Assembly: GCA_014529385.2 (NCBI GenBank)
Contig: CM043945.1
Span: forward strand, 153,763,741-153,827,740
Length of the DNA: 64,000 bases
Origin: Adiantum capillus-veneris
Lineage: Eukaryota > Streptophyta > Polypodiopsida > Polypodiales > Pteridaceae
Direction: 5' to 3'
Shown: positions 1-9,693 of the stretch, in pieces
Numbering within the stretch: the first letter of the stretch is position 1
Layout: each line of letters begins with the position of its first letter
Made by a program: the position numbers and the translations under genes
The notes under the pieces: generated by a model
Told to the model about the DNA's origin: nothing
What the model saw: the letters and a program-made list of their open reading frames with translations, nothing else
The model's database searches: none

Positions 1-105
1 CTCGAATGGTTCAAATAAATGCTCTGCCGGAAAGGGTTCAGGTATATAGGTTTCATCTGTACAGTCCCTTTCTATGATACATTCCTCTTGTCTTAAGCTT
101 CCATT

Positions 106-600
106 TTATGAAGCTCCGCACATCGAAATAGGAGTGTCTTTGTTTAACCAATATGGGAGTTTAGTTTCAACCGAAGAGACTGAATCAAACTCTTGGATGG
201 GTGTTTTCAAGACATTTCTATAGGTGTGATCTTTTAGATTGACTCTTGTTATAGATCCCACCTGCTTCAAGTACAGATAGTCGTTTCCCCAATCTTGGAT
301 AAGCTGTACCTGTCGCATGAAAGGTCTTCCCAATATGATTTCATATTTGAGTTTTTTTCCAAAGTCTACTATGGAAAAAGTGTGTTGATATTTAATTCAA
401 CAAGAGTTATCACTTTTTCTAGTAACCTTAGTGGTCTCTCAATGTGTCCGTCAGCCAACTACAATTTCATTCGCGTTTGTCTAATGGATGGCTATCCTGA
501 GGACTCCCATACTGTTTTAATGGCTATGTCTATGCCAGCCCCAATATCTAGTATTGCCATGGTTTCAATGCATTATATTTCATTGGGAGGGTAGTGTTTC
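106..600 (-). pseudogene. Element A retropepsin (protease), inactive
   Basis: Reading minus from about 600, the frame gives AILDIGAGIDIAIK, then LADGHIERPLRLLEKVIT, and after a shift IILGRPFMRQ in the ORF at 106-333. This matches B's AILDSGAGVAIA, LADGFMEKPLGLLEKVIV and IILG. The catalytic Asp is kept, but the following Ser/Thr of D-S/T-G is Ile, which should destroy activity. In-frame stops and a frameshift lie between the active-site loop and the ILGRP motif. Retropepsins cut Gag-Pol during particle maturation. The tail (DTPISMCGAS) matches B's ELWMCGAS. Confidence 0.75.
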
Positions 601-692
601 CTTCTTCCCCTTCATAATATTCTCCGACCTTGTTCATAGGAACTGATTGAATCTCTTTGTTTTCCATTTCATTTTTCATTTTTCCCAAACTC

Positions 693-1411
693 TTAGAGAT
701 TAACCCCGTTATCCCCACCTTCTCTATGGTTTTCTATAAATCGTTCCATAAGTATGGCCTGAGTTTCAACAGTTCTCCCAAAGTAAGAGTGCATTGGATA
801 GGTGTAGACATGATTGAATGAATGTTGTCTACTTCTAGGGTCTATTTGGCTCTTTTTACTTGAGTGGTCTTGCAAATGATGGATTCATCTTCATTATCTC
901 CCAAGTAAGAAGGTAATGTCTTTAATGTCAATGGTTTAGATATTCTTGAAGCCTCCGATCCACAATCCCCGTACAAGGATTGTAAATCCATGTTCATATC
1001 AGATGGTAGGTTATCTAACCAAACTTCCTCTATAGGAGCTGACCTTAAAGTTAGGCTCCCATCATTGATTTCTCTTACTTTTTTCCATAAGTGTCCCAGC
1101 CAGTCTTCCTCTATGAATGGAATTCCGTCTAAGGCTTCTTCGCTGTCTGGCACTATGAGCTCTGTTTCATTTGTTTCAAGATGGGGTTCTGCCAACACAT
1201 CGGATTTTGCTTTCGTTTCTTCTACCACAAGCTCTTTCGATTTTGCAATACTTTCAAGCTTGGGTTTTTGTTTATCCAACATTTCTTGCGTGTTTCTTAT
1301 CAAATTTTGATAAGCTTCCAGCTTCGCTACTTCCATATCTGGAGATGGATAGTTTTTCCATTTGTTTTCCATGTTTTGGCTTGTTTTAAGTCTTGCTTGG
1401 TAGGCTTCCAA
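693..1411 (-). pseudogene. Element A gag-protease linker region
   Basis: Two overlapping minus frames (842-1411 and 693-875) encode an acidic, helical linker with no catalytic motif. It starts with EAYQARLKTSQN, parallel to B's KAYEARLKKNQT, and contains LKTLPSYLGDNEDE, parallel to B's LKTLPSYLGEYEAK. It lies between nucleocapsid and protease, as in B. No known domain recognised. A frameshift near 850 breaks it. Confidence 0.6.
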
Positions 1412-1555
1412 GGCAGCATTAATAGGCTCAAAAAATTTATCAACCAGATTTCACGGTTGTTTCCTTGAATTCACTGCCAGTTTCTTTCAACTTGTCCTGG
1501 GCTAGCATTTTTGCTTTCTCTTCGTTTCAACCCGTTGTTTTTGTTTTCTCATCTC

Positions 1556-2238
1556 TTATCTTTTGCTTCTGCTCCTTTTGATTCTTTGAGAAGAAACTTT
1601 AATGTTCTCTGAATCATCAGAGAAATTGTGTTTCTTTTTCTTTGCCTGGGCTCTAGTGATTACCTTGATTGGAACAATCGGTTCACTCTCTGATGAGCTA
1701 CTAGGCATCACTTGGACTACGTTTACAATAATTTCTCCCTTGTTCAAAGGATTCTTAGGACAATGTTCCGGAAAGTGTCCTCCCTTTTTGCAACATTGTA
1801 TGCAATAGGATTCAATTGGTTTGAGGTTTTTGTCAGGCTCTGGATATTCGTTCTTCCAATGGTCATTAGCACCACAATTATGACAGTTTCCTGTTCTGGG
1901 CTTCATCATGGTTCTTCCCATGGGAGGTCTGATACCTTGATTAGCTACATAATACATTGGTGCGAGCTCTGGTGGAGCATAATTCATGGTTCTTCCATTG
2001 GTGGTGGATGTGGACTATACCATTCTCCCTCTACCATTACTGTAGATGGACTAGGCTCTGCATAGGGTGTAACAGGCACTAATGCTTGTTCATCTATAAC
2101 TCCTTCTGAGTGCATGTACTTTACAGGCACCACATTATGTCCTCGATATGGAGGTTGTTGTCCTAACACAGGTTGAGGTCTTTCCATACCCATTGGTGGT
2201 CTTTGAGCTTGGGCCATATTAAGCTGATATCTGTACAT
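1556..2238 (-). pseudogene. Element A Gag nucleocapsid (zinc knuckles)
   Basis: Two minus frames, 1984-2238 (proline-rich) and 1556-1987, join across a frameshift. Knuckle 1 reads CHNCGANDHWKNEYP: the last Cys of CX2CX4HX4C is Tyr, a single-base TGC-to-TAC type loss. Knuckle 2 is CIQCCKKGGHFPEHC. A basic RAQAKKKK stretch follows, matching VVTRAQAQRM in B. The role is binding of element RNA in the virus-like particle. Confidence 0.75.
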
Positions 2239-2247
2239 GGGTTGTCC

Positions 2248-3220
2248 CTAGGGCCTCTTGGACACGTACTGAACATTCCCATCATACTTTGGTCTGAAGT
2301 AGCACTCGTGGGTCTCATGGTTGGTCCATTTACCCTTGATTGCACACCATTTTTGTGGCCTAATTGGTTGTCCCTGTGGAGGTATCCCTTGTCCTGGTCC
2401 TCTCATAGGTGCTTTTTGCATATTGTTCATCATGTCATTCATCCTTTTTAGCATATATTCGATGGCTGAGAGTGGTGCCGCAGCAGTTGTTCTCACTTGT
2501 TTTGGTTTTGTGGATGCTGTCTTCTCACTTTGGTTATCTTTAGGGACATCCTCTTCATTGAAGATCTCACAATTGTCTCCTAGGTCAATAGCATCAGACA
2601 CACATGCTTCTAGGGTTGTATGTTTTTTACTATAGAGTATAGCATGAAGTTCTTTGTTTAGCAGTCCCTCCAGAAATAAGGATACAAGTCTTTCTTCTAC
2701 AAGTATCTCCATCTCTGGGCATCTGGCAATGTATTTTTTCATTTAAGTTGCACAATCCCTAACAGACTCACCATGTTTCTGTTTAAAGCTTTAGATTTGA
2801 GCTACCGGATTATGTTTAACCCTGTTTTAGAACAAGCAGCTACAAATCCTTGAGCTAATGTGTTCAAGTCCATGATCGACCTTGGTGGAATGTTTTGGAA
2901 CCATGTCAGAGCTTTTCCTTCTAATGTCATTCCAAACCCCTCGAATTGAGTATGGAAATTGAATATATGCTCTGCTCTTAGCACTTGCTTAAAGCTTGCC
3001 AAGTGGTCATATGTATCCATGATCCACTACATTTTCTGACCCATTTTTGAAAATCAACTGGTTTGACACGTCTATTTGGTTCAACTCCCGGTCTACTAGG
3101 AGTTGGTCCTATTCCGAGTCCTTCAAACCAGTCTGTCGAAAATAGTGACTCATGTAGCCTTGGACTGGCCTTAGTGTCACCCGGTTTTCTACGTGATGAG
3201 GTGGTTTCTGGTTTCTTCAC
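2248..3220 (-). pseudogene. Element A Gag capsid region (retrotransposon gag domain)
   Basis: Three frames (2978-3220, 2802-3020, 2248-2742) make one broken capsid. Landmarks are FQKW, HLASFKQVLRAEHIFNFHTQFEGFG, a TWF motif (ALTWFQNIP) and LEACVSDAIDLGDNCEIFNEED. B's counterparts are VQKW, HVAAFVRVIRAEEVLDFPTQFAGFG, TTWFNSV and LTKEALYLVDNCAVYKEGE. The TWF motif and the helical repeats are typical of plant Ty3/gypsy Gag. At the C end WCAIKGKWTNHETHECYF is an atypical Cys/His motif shared with B and C. At least two frameshifts. Confidence 0.8.
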
Positions 3221-4050
3221 ATTACTCTCAGATGGTCTCTCACGATGTTTGTTTCTTGGAGTGGTTTCTGGTCCTTGACCCGATATCGAATCGCGTATGG
3301 AATACCCCTGGTATTGGTTTGTTCTACCTCGTCAGGAGTCATCATAACAAAGTTGTTGTTATAACAATCCCTAAATAGGTAAGTTGGTAGATCTGCAAAT
3401 CCCTTATCTTTGATATTAAAGATATAGATGATCTTCATGGCCGTTAATTGTCCTGGTCTAGCATGAGAAGTCCAGAAAAGATATTTTATGTTTCTATCTT
3501 CCCAACAATAGACTCAGATTCTAGGATTATCCGTACTAAGCCGTTTGAAAGGCTTAAAATATACTTGATCATATCCCTCGAATTCCAAGGTTGGTGGTGC
3601 TTCTTTTGCTGACATATCTGGGATTATAGTGTTTACTTCTAACCCCCATTTGTCTACCACATCAGGATTTTCGACTTGTACATATTGAGTTCCGTTTCGA
3701 TCCATGTACATTTTTTCTTGTTTGTTTTCCCTAACCTCTTCTTCGAACTCAATACCATGGTCATCAATGCGAATAGCATACTCTTCGTTATGATCCAAGT
3801 AAACCTGGGCTCCATGACGATTAGTCTTGTAAAAAGAGAGTATATGCTTATAGCGCATTGTCACTCCTGTTTTCGAGTGAGTCGAGTAAGACGACATTTC
3901 GGATGTTGAATCTGAGAAAGTGTCCGATACCTCTTCAAGAATTGTGTGCAAGGAATTGCCTTGATTTACGCTTTCTTCGTTGGATACTCTACTGGTGGTT
4001 TCTCCAAATATGTCTTGATTTCCTAGCACACAACCAGATCTAAGGTTCAT
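3217..4050 (-). pseudogene. Element A Gag N-terminal extension
   Basis: The ORF at 3514-4050 starts MNLRSGCVLGNQD and is acidic (EEVREN, SDTFSDSTSEMSS). The ORF at 3217-3438 carries KIIYIFNIKDKGF and MMTPDEVEQT. B has the same blocks: MMNLRSRRYIV, SDTDTSSDKS, KVLYLFSYETAMG and ILPEEVERAT. This is an extra domain of about 300 residues ahead of capsid, shared by the A/B lineage. I recognise no named family. The start is the first Met after the palindrome-bearing leader; stops and frameshifts separate the blocks. Confidence 0.6.
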
Positions 4051-5087
4051 ATAGACTTATGAAGCCCTGGATAGAGTACTCACCTTGGATTGACTTGTCG
4101 TCAATCTCCACTCGATTCAATTGCAACTTTTTGTCAAGCCACTGATACCTCGTCTGCAACCTGATTCCTGCACAGAATTAATAAAATTAAGTATTTTTCT
4201 ATAAGGACAATAGAGCTCTTGAGAACTCTCGTGATTAGTCTCTGTATATCGCTTCAATTTGTGCTATAGAAGTCAAAATTTTGACTTTCAGATTAAGCTT
4301 TAGCAAAATCAAAGGTCTAACCTGCAACTTGTGAACTCAGTGTATCTGTACCAATTTTGATCCGATTGAACAAAAAATTTCCCTATGGCCTTATTTTATG
4401 CTGGTTTAACACTGTATAAGCCCAAAAGTCAAAATTGAAGTCTCTGGATAGCAGAAGTAAATAATCGCGATTATTTACTTTTGTCAAGTTTTCGCACTTT
4501 TGTTATAGGTTTGGTAAGTATACAACTTGTTAAAGCCCTTGGATAAGTTTCAACAAGTTTGGACATAATTTGATCAAGGTTACCCACTGTTCTGTGTTCG
4601 CAGACTCTGATTTCGAGAATCTGGCTTAAGTCTCGCTTTTGTGGTCCAAATTTCACCAAAATTGATTTGTGGGGTCTACTTGATGTTCTTGACCTTAAGG
4701 TATACTCAAATTTGCAAAATCACCAAGTCTTGAAGCAGATATAAATAATCGCGATTATTTACTCGTGATAATTTCTTGCAAATTTTTACCCCAACTTTGA
4801 AACAAATTTGTTAAGAACCTTAAGTTAAGGTCACTAGCCAGTGTTCATCAAGTTTAGATAGTTTTTGGTCAGATGGTCATCAATTATGGGTCTGCAGACT
4901 AACTTTGCAATTTTAGTCACAATTTTCAATCTAGTGATCCAAATCTTACCAAATTTGGTTTGTGGGCTTATTACAACATGGTAAAGCTAGTGGTATGCCA
5001 ACTTGGTCAAAAAAGTTCAAAAACAGGGCAGGTGTAAATAATCACGATTATTTACTTTTGCCAAAATTTTGCAAGTTTTTGGTCAAC
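4051..5087 (-). other. Element A leader (5' untranslated), part 1
   Basis: No ORF of note. AT-rich diverged repeat units of about 284-293 bp, each holding a CGCG-centred palindrome (listed separately) followed by a shared phrase of the type TTTGCCAAAATTTTGCAAG. The leader ends abruptly at 5087, where B's 3' LTR begins, and continues at about 24967. Confidence 0.6.
4455..5055. repeat. Three palindromes of element A leader
   Basis: 4455-4480 is a perfect 26-bp palindrome: AAGTAAATAATCG followed by its reverse complement. 4742-4761 is a perfect 20-bp version and 5034-5055 a 22-bp version with one mismatch (CGCG to CACG). Centres are 4467.5, 4751.5 and 5044.5, so spacing is 284 and 293 bp. The palindromes are much better kept than the sequence between them. 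Confidence 0.85.
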
Positions 5088-6020
5088 TGTTGGACGGATA
5101 CGCCGCGATGGATGTCAGCACAGTGAGAACTCACCTAACATATAATGTCAGCTAAGGATGAAGCTCGAACCACGGGCGCATGGAAGCAAGCATAAGGTGT
5201 CATCCTACACTCGATCGACTCCTAACTAATTCCTACAGATGTCTCTACCAATTGTCTAAGTCACAGCCTTCAAGAGTGCATAAGAGGAAACTTCCTACAA
5301 CGCTTTCTAGAGCCGAACACCCATCAAACAATCTCGAAACACCATAGAACTTGAAGGAGACCCTAATAACACGAATAGGTCGCTCTCCCTAAGGTCTATG
5401 AATCAAAATCCCAACCCAAAACACCCGGTGCAAAATCACGTAGGATGTCTGACCGAAATCTGTAGGTCTTTGTTTCCAAAATCTAAAGTGCCTAATGCGT
5501 AGTTCTACTCAATGTGAATGCGTGGACATGCTGCAATGCAAAATCGGACAACGTATGCTAACCCAAACACCCAATGAAGCTCATAGAAGGAGCTCGCAAA
5601 ACCGGACCGTACGCGTGCAATGTAGATATCGGCACGTAGCTCTTGTCGGGGGCAACACGCTGCACTTCTCTGCACTCGATTCCGACCATCGGAGCACACG
5701 TAGCGTCAAGATGAAGCTCACACTCTCTCTCGTACACAGTACGCTCACTCACAGACTTCAAAACTTGTTTTTAAAAATGACAAAAGGTCCTTCATTAAGG
5801 TCAAAAAGTGGTATATATACCTTACAATTCTCAAACCCTAAAGTTCCAAAATCAACCATCTACTCAATCTAACTATCAAAACTGGGATACAATCTGGAAA
5901 CTTCTGTAAGTCCCAATATTTACAAGGTGAAAAATCAGGTTTTTCTCAATGAATGAATAATTACAAAAATAATAATCTTTTGAATAGTTAGTTGCCGTGG
6001 GGTGTGTCCAGCTTCTAACA
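5088..6020 (-). repeat. Element B 3' LTR (933 bp)
   Basis: Pairs with 23922-24853. In element orientation it starts TGTTAGAAGC directly after the PPT and ends TCCAACA. It contains a TATA-like GTATATATAC at 5811-5820, and a half copy of the element palindrome (CGTAGGATGTCT, 5439-5450) kept in both LTRs. Confidence 0.9.
5811..5820 (-). promoter_or_regulatory. TATA box of element B 3' LTR
   Basis: GTATATATAC, a self-complementary TATA-like box, lies at the same place in the other LTR (24644-24653). It is the best core-promoter candidate; transcription would start some 30 bp further down the minus strand. Confidence 0.55.
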
Positions 6021-6055
6021 CTCCCCCCCTCCTTGCTCATGTCGTCCCCGACATG
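6021..6055 (-). promoter_or_regulatory. Element B polypurine tract and adjacent hairpin
   Basis: In element orientation the PPT is AAGGAGGGGGGGAG (6021-6034), abutting the LTR start TGTTAG; it primes plus-strand DNA synthesis. Just upstream, 6038-6055 is a perfect hairpin with a 7-bp stem (CATGTCG/CGACATG) and a 4-nt loop. Both are copied almost unchanged at 24854-24888. Confidence 0.8.
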
Positions 6056-6072
6056 GCCGCTGATCCGCTTCT

Positions 6073-6826
6073 TCATCGTATCGTTTCTTGCATCTTGATC
6101 AGTGATTCGTATCTTGCATGTAGATTCATCATTGTAGGGCCGAAAATATCTGTGTTTATTGTGAAGAAGCCTGTGTAGAACGCTTCTTCAAAATCCTGGA
6201 GGTGATAGGATGGTAGAAACATTATCCTTTGATACAGCGCATGTATCACCTCCTTGGAAGGCTGACCACATAGATCATAAGCGCATTTGTAAGTATCCTG
6301 AAAGAAAAAGATGATGTCGGTCACCTGGCCTGGCTTGAAAGTCTCAAAAACTGCTAAGAGGGTTTTGCAGATTTTCTTCATCATGATGCATGTAAGGTCA
6401 GGTGAGCCAGTGAACAACTTGATGGCGCCCGTTAGGGTTTTCACCATGTATTGGACACTTATTCTCTCACCTGCCTTCAAGCCCGACAACTTAGGGTAAT
6501 TCAGCCAAGTGGGTTGGCTGCTTTGCAAGATTTCCTGCACTTTCCACGTCCTGATCCTTGGTAGAGGACAAAAGCTGAGGTTGTCTCTGATGTTTTTCGG
6601 TGCCTCTACCAAGTGGATTAGGTATTGTGGGTACTTTGTGAGCCAGGCCTTCCTCTACTTTGGTTGAGAATCAACAATTAGCGTGACCCCTTCTGGTTGT
6701 GAGGTATCTGCATTGTAAAGTGGTACGGTCAGCTCTTCTCTTATCTTCTTGTTGATGGTGGTTGCCTCATATTTCAACAATGGATACATGGGAAAGAGGG
6801 TTGAAGCCACTCGCGCCTGAGGTTGC
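6073..6826 (-). pseudogene. Element B third ORF, C-terminal part
   Basis: The frame reads from ASTLFPMYPLLKYEATTINKK through LTVPLYNADTSQPEG, one TAG, then KYPQYLIHLVEAPKNIRDN, SGLKAGERISVQYMVKTLTG, CGQPSKEVIHALYQRIMFLP and a stop at 6073, about 50 bp before the PPT. It continues the coiled-coil protein upstream after a frameshift near 6830. No family recognised. Predicted mostly helical, with no signal peptide or clear membrane segment, so it does not look like a classical envelope protein despite its env-like position. Confidence 0.6.
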
Positions 6827-8022
6827 TGGCGTCGATCTTCTGAATGGTCATAGACTTGAAAACCCTCTGCTCCCAGTCCAAGGCTTCCTTTGTTGTCTCT
6901 CTGAGCTCCACCTCTATTGCTTTACGTAATTTTTCTTCCTCTTCTTGTGTTAGATCCTGTGGCTCTTGAGAGGATCCTTCTAGGATTTCCTCTTGCATAG
7001 GCGTGTCCACTGGATCTGCCACATTCTCTAAATCAATGCCCTCATTGGCTGCTGGCCCTGTGCCCTCTTGCTCTCCTGGTTGTTGTCCTTTCAACTCCTC
7101 AATTTGCCTCAGGAGTTTTTGCTTTTCCGTTTCCGTTTCCGCTTCTTCGCCCATATTCACAAGGAGGTCATTTAATTCGGCGTTTATTCTCTCCGCCTCC
7201 TCCAGCTTTCTTTTCATACTTTCTACTTCCTCTTGCAGGGCTTTTTGGCCTTCTTCCATTCTTGTTTGCATTACGATAGACCCTTCTGCCATCATCAATC
7301 TCTGCTTTTTCTCTAGAGTCAACTCCTTCTGAAGTTCTTGCATTTGTTCTTCATAGAGTTGACTCTCCGTAGTGATTTGAGTTGAGCTAGTAGCTCTGAC
7401 TCTGGCAGGTGATGCTCGCAGCCTCTGGATGGTGTGATCTTTTACTTTGAGTTGGTCCTTGAGCTCAAGGACCTCATAGTGGCTTGCTTCTTGATCTATC
7501 TTTGCCTTTTCTTTGGCGTTTCTCATGGCTTCTACTTCTTTAGATTCTTCTGCCAGCTGTAGGGTCAGTTTATCTCTTTCCTTCTTAGCATCTAGCAGTG
7601 ATTTTCTGAGCTACTGACATTCTTCTTCAATTGCTTGCATTATTTTTGCTGCTACTTGATTTGCCTCCTCCATTGCCTGGCATTTTTGCAGTGCCCTTGC
7701 TAGGCTAGCCTGTAGCTCAACTTCCCTCTCCTTCTGCCTTTGTCTTTGTCCTTGTAGAGTGTCTACTTCCATCGTAATCTTCACCTCATTGGCCTTGAGA
7801 GCTGCTATCTCTCTTTCTGAAGCCATGGACTGCGCTCTCAACACGGCTAGCTTCGTCATCACCATGTCCCAGTCGTTGGAGGGTGGGTGCATGTCCACTG
7901 TATTTGTGGAAATTTCTTTTAATTCCACTAGCCTGATGCCTTGCATTTGTTCTTTAGGCCCTATGCTCGCCAAGTCGAATGCGACTGTGGCGGCTTCTTC
8001 CTTCGTGTATCCTACAGCTTAG
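6774..8022 (-). pseudogene. Element B third ORF, coiled-coil part
   Basis: ORFs at 7611-7973 and 6774-7526 share one frame, separated by an in-frame TAG near 7611. The frame opens upstream with AVGYTKEEAATVAFDLASIGPKEQ, out of frame with the 524-aa ORF, so a frameshift sits near 8020. Content is long heptad-type helix (ALQEEVESMKRKLEEAERI, LKDQLKVKDHTIQRL) rich in E, K, Q and L: a strong coiled coil of about 350 residues. It probably mediates oligomerisation. Function unknown. Confidence 0.65.
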
Positions 8023-9528
8023 CAAGTACAAAAAGTTGTGATAAGAATCTTCTAACTCTTTTTGCTCACTTCGAGGCTTAGCCTCTTCCTTTGGATTTGG
8101 CTCCTGACTCTGCTCTTGCTGGGCCTCTTCCCGTTCTTGTGGTTTGTCTTTAGCCTCCTTATCTTCTTGTGGAGGGCTGCTAGGAGGTGGTGAGGGCGGT
8201 GGTGAGGGCTGTGGGCTGGGTTTAGGGCTGGCCGGTAGAGATGTAGGCTTGCCCTTTAAATCCCTGTCTGCTTTAGTTTTTCTTTCTCTTTCTTGGCTCT
8301 CTTGCTCATCTAGCAGTTTCTGCCGTATTTGCTGTATTTCCTCCTCTATGAAAGGGACATGCGGTATATTCTCTGATGCGGCATCAAGGATCTCTAAATT
8401 CTTGATATAGTCCTCGAATCTGTCCCTTTGCACTCTTCGGGATGATCCCGACATTGACTCTAGAGATGGCTTCCAGAGTTCACTTAAATCACCCTTGAGG
8501 GCTCTCTCTGCTCGGAAGCTCTCCATCAGCCTCTCTAATCTTGCCGCTTTTTGTGACCTTGTTTCTTTGGCAGGCACTTGGGCAAATTCCTTCTTTCCTT
8601 TCTTTTTCTCTAGCTGCTCCTCTTGAACCGGCTCTAGCCGTCTTTTCAGTCTTGTAGCCACCCTTGGTGCTCTTTGGGGCTCGTCTTCCTTGTCTTCTTT
8701 TAGCCTCAGCCAGTCATTCTGAGACGGGGGTTCAGGCCACCTTCCTTTGGGGTGTAGTGCCCCATAAATCACCTTAGTGATTAGTTCTCCTAGCACAATA
8801 TAGGTTGGCTTCTTGTTACCCATCTTTACCAGGTTGTCACGTATATACGACGTATGATTGATTATATTTGGGGTGCCTTTCGTCATTGCCCAAGTGAATG
8901 TCGTGGAAATTGCACTTGGTGGAATTCTGTACTTTTGTGGCCTCTTCATACACATGTGGAAGTTTTGGTTGTATAACTGGCTCATGATTGCCACTCTTGG
9001 GTTGGCAATATCTTCAAAGGTGTAATTCCCTTTCTTCTCATTGTACACCTTGACCTCATCCATTCTTTTAGTTACACTATCCCCCTCATTGGAGAGGTCT
9101 AGTGCATCTGCTACAACCTGCTCAGTGATGATTATTTCTGTTTCTAGCCTGCCTTGTAGATCTGTTACTTTGGCCACTCCATCCTCTTTGATGGTTGTCA
9201 CAAACTCCCAAATTCTCTTTATGTCTACCCCTGCCGATATTGCTTCAAAGTAGTTGTGGAGATCAATCTTCTCCAAGTACCCGGCCATATTGCTTCTTAC
9301 GAACTCATTGAGTTCTGGCGGCAGCATTGGTAGCTCGATAACATTGCCTTCAGTGTCTTTGAACACTCCTTGGTAGATCTTTAGGTCGTTGGACTCTAAC
9401 ATATATTCTTGTATCCATGTGCTGGTGGGCTTTAATATTCCTTCTGGAATGACGAAGGGTTCCACTTCTTCTAGGTAATCCTTGATAGTCATTCTTTTCT
9501 TCTTTTCCGGTGACTTCACGACTGCCAT
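7954..9528 (-). CDS. Element B third ORF, N-terminal part (524 aa, plant-transposon-type helical domain)
   Basis: Starts MAVVKSPEKKK at 9528 after the spacer. Residues 1-290 form a globular helical region (KVTDLQGRLETEIIITEQVVADALDLSNEG; later QKYRIPPSAISTTFTWA; then KPTYIVLGELITKVIYG). The pattern resembles the domain found in extra ORFs of plant Ty3/gypsy elements (annotated as ATHILA ORF-1 or putative plant transposon protein); this is from memory of the pattern, not a search. Residues 310-440 are basic and charged. Residues 440-490 are a proline-rich hinge with repeated PSPP/PPSP. The C-terminal 25 residues are a frameshift artefact. A possible splice acceptor (TTTCGCAG) lies about 50 bp upstream at 9578, so it may be made from spliced RNA. 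Confidence 0.65.
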   Translation of the reverse strand: MAVVKSPEKKKRMTIKDYLEEVEPFVIPEGILKPTSTWIQEYMLESNDLKIYQGVFKDTEGNVIELPMLPPELNEFVRSNMAGYLEKIDLHNYFEAISAGVDIKRIWEFVTTIKEDGVAKVTDLQGRLETEIIITEQVVADALDLSNEGDSVTKRMDEVKVYNEKKGNYTFEDIANPRVAIMSQLYNQNFHMCMKRPQKYRIPPSAISTTFTWAMTKGTPNIINHTSYIRDNLVKMGNKKPTYIVLGELITKVIYGALHPKGRWPEPPSQNDWLRLKEDKEDEPQRAPRVATRLKRRLEPVQEEQLEKKKGKKEFAQVPAKETRSQKAARLERLMESFRAERALKGDLSELWKPSLESMSGSSRRVQRDRFEDYIKNLEILDAASENIPHVPFIEEEIQQIRQKLLDEQESQERERKTKADRDLKGKPTSLPASPKPSPQPSPPPSPPPSSPPQEDKEAKDKPQEREEAQQEQSQEPNPKEEAKPRSEQKELEDSYHNFLYLLSCRIHEGRSRHSRIRLGEHRA

Positions 9529-9693
9529 AGATCCTATTGCACTCAGTAGTCCGAAGTTAGCGTTTTTTCCATATTAGCTGCGAAACTGAGTTTTAACTAT
9601 CCAAATGACTTGAAAATTGAAAATAAAGCTTAAAAGGAACTTGTGAAGCTGTGCATGTGCTCTCAGTGCAAAAATGGCCAAAATTTTTCATTT

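Larger units (their letters stand above)
1..5087 (-). mobile_element. Element A, Ty3/gypsy (non-chromovirus), gag-protease end, truncated by window start
   Basis: Minus-strand Ty3/gypsy remnant reading from 5087 down to 1. It shows, in element order, a leader with palindromes, a gag N-terminal extension, capsid, nucleocapsid, an acidic linker and a protease; pol lies beyond the window. Every block has a recognisable counterpart in element B, for example the MNLRS start, the LKTLPSYLG linker motif and the ILGRPFMRQ protease end. A and B are therefore sister families of one lineage, probably Athila/Tat-like. Element B is inserted in A's leader at 5087/24967. All A reading frames are broken by stops and frameshifts. 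Confidence 0.85.

Noticed and set aside
5083-5087. TCAAC with CTAAC (24967-24971) as a target duplication of B
   Set aside because: Only three of five bases match and the right flank lies beyond an extra internal segment, so I do not claim it.
8144-8410. Plus-strand ORFs over element B such as 8144-8410, 7003-7332 and 13362-13634
   Set aside because: Antisense shadows of minus-strand coding; no conserved motif and biased composition from the coding strand.
6073-9528. Third ORF of B as a retroviral envelope gene
   Set aside because: No signal peptide, cleavage site or membrane segment; the content is coiled coil and charged helices.
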